DNA from: an uncultured Planctomycetaceae bacterium
GTDB lineage: Bacteria > Planctomycetota > Planctomycetia > Pirellulales > JACPPG01
Assembly: GCA_945957305.1 (NCBI GenBank)
Contig: CAMFLN010000102.1
Location: forward strand, 1 to 8,203
DNA: 8,203 nucleotides
Direction of reading: 5' to 3'
Shown: positions 7,201 through 8,203 of the stretch, one piece after another
Position numbering within the stretch: the stretch's first letter is position 1
How the letters are laid out: every line of letters begins with the position of its first letter
Position numbers and translations under genes: made by a program
Notes under the pieces: generated by a model
Seen by the model: only the letters and a program-made list of their open reading frames with translations
Database searches by the model: none
What the model was told of the DNA's origin: nothing

Positions 7201-8203
7201 CGGAGGCCGGCCCGGTGCCCGTGTTGTTGTCAGTCCAATGCACTGTCACCGTGGCGCCCGGCTGGTAGCCGGAGGGGGCCTCGATGAACACATTCTGGAT
7301 TTGCAGGTCCGGCGGCGTGAATGTCGAGTTCAGCGTATAGGTGGCCGTGTTGTTTGCTTCGGCGGTCTCGCTGTAGTTCCATTCGTACAAAGAGTTGCCC
7401 GAGTCTGTGGTGATCGTGACGATCAACTGGCCGCCGCTAGCCGGACCGCTGGGCAAGTTAATGCTGAGGAAGTGAAACTGTGAACTGCCGGAGTAGAGCG
7501 GCGCTGCCGTGTAATTCTTGGTCGTATCGAACAAAACCTGGCCGCTGAGGGCGTTGGTGACCACGATGTGATCCGACCACGCGGCAGCATTGACCGATTG
7601 TCCCAGGTTAAGGTCATTCCATTGGAGTAGGACCTGCGCGCCGGCAGCGGGCGGAGTGATGGCGTTGATTCCCGTGACGGTCAGGTCGGCATAATTCGCC
7701 AGGTTCGAGTACCCTTGAATCGATGCCACGTTGTTGAATTCTTGTGAGCCGCTGAAATTGAACTCTGGTACGGTGTTGGATGCGTCGACGGTCACCGTGG
7801 CCAGCAATTGCCCCGTTCCCAGGTAGCCGTCCGGCAATTGGAAATTGAGAAAACGCGGTGACGAATAGGCATTCCCCAGCCCACAGGTGAAATCCTGCAC
7901 AGTATCGACCAGTGTTTGTCCCGTGCTCTGGTTGATGATCACGATGTGGTCTGAGTAGGAGGTCGTGATCGGCGTGGTCGAGCGGACGTCGTTCCATTGC
8001 AACGTTACGAGGCCTCCTGACTGCAACGTGCTCGCTGGCGCAAAGCTCAGGTTTGTGAGCGACAGATCACCCGTATCAGCCGGCGAGCTAAATACATTCA
8101 ATGTTGCGTCGTTGTTCAGCTCGCCGTAGCCCGCCAAGTAGTCGTAAAAGTCGTACTCGTACAGATTGTTGTTGGCGTCGGTCGTGACCGTCACCTGCAA
8201 TGG
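4277..8203 (-). CDS. Giant secreted CARDB-like repeat protein with dockerin, N-terminus beyond window
   Basis: The minus-strand frame is open from the window edge at 8203 to the TGA at 4277-4279, showing about 1,308 residues. The codon at 8198-8200 is TTG inside a repeat, so the true start lies past the window; residue numbers here count from that codon. Order: end of one repeat (1-44), eight full repeats of 122-130 residues (45-1052), a type I dockerin (1054-1103), then a 204-residue tail. Repeats match the CARDB (cell adhesion related domain in bacteria) style: a D-[LI] start, a W-x-D strand, an aromatic-x-D strand, a [LMV]-P turn, a 'TTDxxNxxxE' strand and an E-x-N-N cap. Composition is typical of an exported protein: acidic and Asn/Thr-rich, one visible cysteine (C106) and only four lysines before the tail. 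The likely role is a long extracellular adhesin or scaffold. Known CARDB proteins are linked to adhesion; ligand and anchoring here are not visible. No PEP-CTERM or LPXTG signal ends the protein. Confidence 0.9.
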   Translation of the reverse strand, partial: PLQVTVTTDANNNLYEYDFYDYLAGYGELNNDATLNVFSSPADTGDLSLTNLSFAPASTLQSGGLVTLQWNDVRSTTPITTSYSDHIVIINQSTGQTLVDTVQDFTCGLGNAYSSPRFLNFQLPDGYLGTGQLLATVTVDASNTVPEFNFSGSQEFNNVASIQGYSNLANYADLTVTGINAITPPAAGAQVLLQWNDLNLGQSVNAAAWSDHIVVTNALSGQVLFDTTKNYTAAPLYSGSSQFHFLSINLPSGPASGGQLIVTITTDSGNSLYEWNYSETAEANNTATYTLNSTFTPPDLQIQNVFIEAPSGYQPGATVTVHWTDNNTGTGPASGTWFDSIVLSTPSNILTNGFTAGSNLAPSAFKQQSYSYTLPNNYVPGTQLQVSLATDIYSSIAEYNATATGEQNNTYATAVNRTNYTDLSLGSVPPPSFTAGGDLLLQWFDFVNGSMPASAWHDRITVVNTTTGQTLLDTTQAANTQTQGQYYIWTVPNDGTANGNLAVVIQVDANNEVAEYGEYSFGQNGEGNNTLVMYPYQQAQQTPDLIIAQSSLAPGSVMQSGTAVTLQWQDYNAGTIPTLGSWNDRVTITNKSTGQTIIDQVLPFNYGSILPGVGVPRSLTFTMPDGVAGAGDMDIRITVDSGNSIFEGSPNSQAELNNTNDNTAFSQFANYPDLAVSGLTILGNTLLRTGQDVTINWLDFNNGNATVPYSKFVDRVTVTNLVTGETIVDTVLDPNPVSIQPGNALQRYFQFRLPDGWLAASQYSISVTTDSTNAMFELPGAGGGETNNTETITTYAQLSPSPDLQVTDLMVANTSPVYSGGPMTITWNDRNLGSGAAATGWNDRLQVVNMYTGQVLVDTNLVISGGLDAGASTPNSYSFTLPSGLLGAGYLRVIVTTDVNHNVAEDQDYSSESNNTTILNPDILVNVGAPDIGVIQGYYGLGSVWQPGGTVTVYWYDYNAGTFPLTGTWTDLLSVTNIDTGQFVASFSTINTASSMIYGVIVNSVTVTLPNDATALGNLRFTVVADVNNDIPELSLYGSGEFNNTISFDHLSAIAGDANGDGIVNGQDIAMVASNWLTNGPPGDVNFDNIVNGQDIALIASNWLNTFAPGSSAGAAALAATDASDQPSDPSSDALALNVGHSAAVTDVTIDAPVLIAAVTAPQVAPVVVSETSASVALTVATIASSAANGSEFAPTVAVATIATPPFQALAVRTSNASQIVEDQPSVYLNSGQVVRSTLVNQAFADDGDESSEAIRSIKPRAWATLKENGQTKRLNVAERAAAVAHEAAEIDSDLIELLATNQHKSVG
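4280..4891 (-). other. Unrecognised C-terminal tail after the dockerin
   Basis: Residues 1104-1307 match nothing I recognise. The first part is low-complexity, rich in Ala, Val, Thr and Ser (about 1112-1212). It is followed by a short ordered-looking stretch with 'SVYLNSGQVVRSTLVNQAF', an acidic patch (1245-1253), and a basic segment (R1255-R1273) leading into a probable amphipathic helix (about 1274-1300). Four of the eight visible lysines of the whole protein fall in the last 50 residues. Dockerins are usually at or near a protein's end, so a tail this long is uncommon. It might be a sorting or cell-surface retention signal, or simply a spacer; this is inference. Confidence 0.5.
4892..5041 (-). 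other. Type I dockerin domain (two calcium-binding repeats)
   Basis: Two F-hand-like repeats lie within residues 1054-1103. The first loop has D1056, N1058, D1060 and D1067; the second has D1083, N1085, D1087 and D1094. Both are followed by nearly the same helix (NGQDIAMVASNWL and NGQDIALIASNWL). In cellulosome-forming clostridia, dockerins bind cohesins. Planctomycetes carry many dockerin-bearing proteins with no known cellulosome, so the partner here is unknown. Calcium binding is inferred from the acidic loop positions. Confidence 0.92.
5045..8203 (-). repeat. Tandem protein repeats: eight complete and one partial CARDB-like units
   Basis: Units in protein order are: partial 8069-8203, R1 7688-8068, R2 7310-7687, R3 6941-7309, R4 6575-6940, R5 6188-6574, R6 5798-6187, R7 5414-5797 and R8 5045-5413. 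Each full unit starts with D-L or D-I. The W-x-D motif is invariant (WND, WND, WTD, WFD, WQD, WLD, WND, WYD). The second aromatic-x-D motif appears as YSD, WSD, WFD, WHD, WND, FVD, WND and WTD. A 'TGQxLxDT'-type hairpin is present in most units, absent in R3 and degraded in R8. Every unit ends with E-x-N-N. The units are strongly diverged in DNA, so this is an old protein-level array, not recent duplication. Unit borders are placed by eye and could shift by a few residues. Confidence 0.85.

Noticed and set aside
5045..8203. Periodic spacing suggesting a DNA repeat array or CRISPR
   Set aside because: The periodicity of about 370-390 bases is that of diverged protein repeats. There are no short identical direct repeats with unique spacers.

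Overview
The window looks like a piece of a high-GC planctomycete chromosome, probably Pirellulales-like. Three features support this: a PEP-CTERM surface protein, a very large protein of CARDB-like repeats with a type I dockerin of the 'NGQDIALIASNWL' kind, and only occasional Shine-Dalgarno sequences. The lineage is inferred from protein style only, because the window has no rRNA or other marker gene.

Layout, left to right. Positions 1-634 (+) hold the C-terminal 210 residues of a PEP-CTERM protein whose start and signal peptide lie before the window. Positions 635-900 are non-coding and contain a strong intrinsic terminator with a UUCG-type tetraloop (737-767), followed by the leader of the next gene. 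Positions 901-2172 (+) encode an exported membrane-dipeptidase-family (peptidase M19) enzyme with all expected metal ligands. After 35 bases come an ABC ATPase of the DrrA/CcmA type (2208-3155) and, overlapping it by one base, its ABC-2 type permease (3155-4231). These two form a two-gene exporter. The three plus-strand genes from 901 to 4231 are probably one transcription unit. After a 45-base convergent gap, the minus strand from 8203 to 4277 is one open reading frame: the C-terminal ~1,308 residues of a giant secreted protein with eight complete and one partial CARDB-like beta-sandwich repeats, a two-repeat dockerin and an unusual ~204-residue tail.

How the genes fit together: the first and last genes are cell-surface or extracellular proteins, and the dipeptidase is probably exported. 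The ABC pair could export a small molecule, lipid or peptide, but nothing in the window names the substrate or ties the dipeptidase to it. I see no rRNA, tRNA, CRISPR array, insertion sequence, integrase or phage gene, and no clear multi-gene novel system. The most unusual element is the CARDB-dockerin protein, mainly for its repeat architecture, its near absence of lysine and the long tail after the dockerin.
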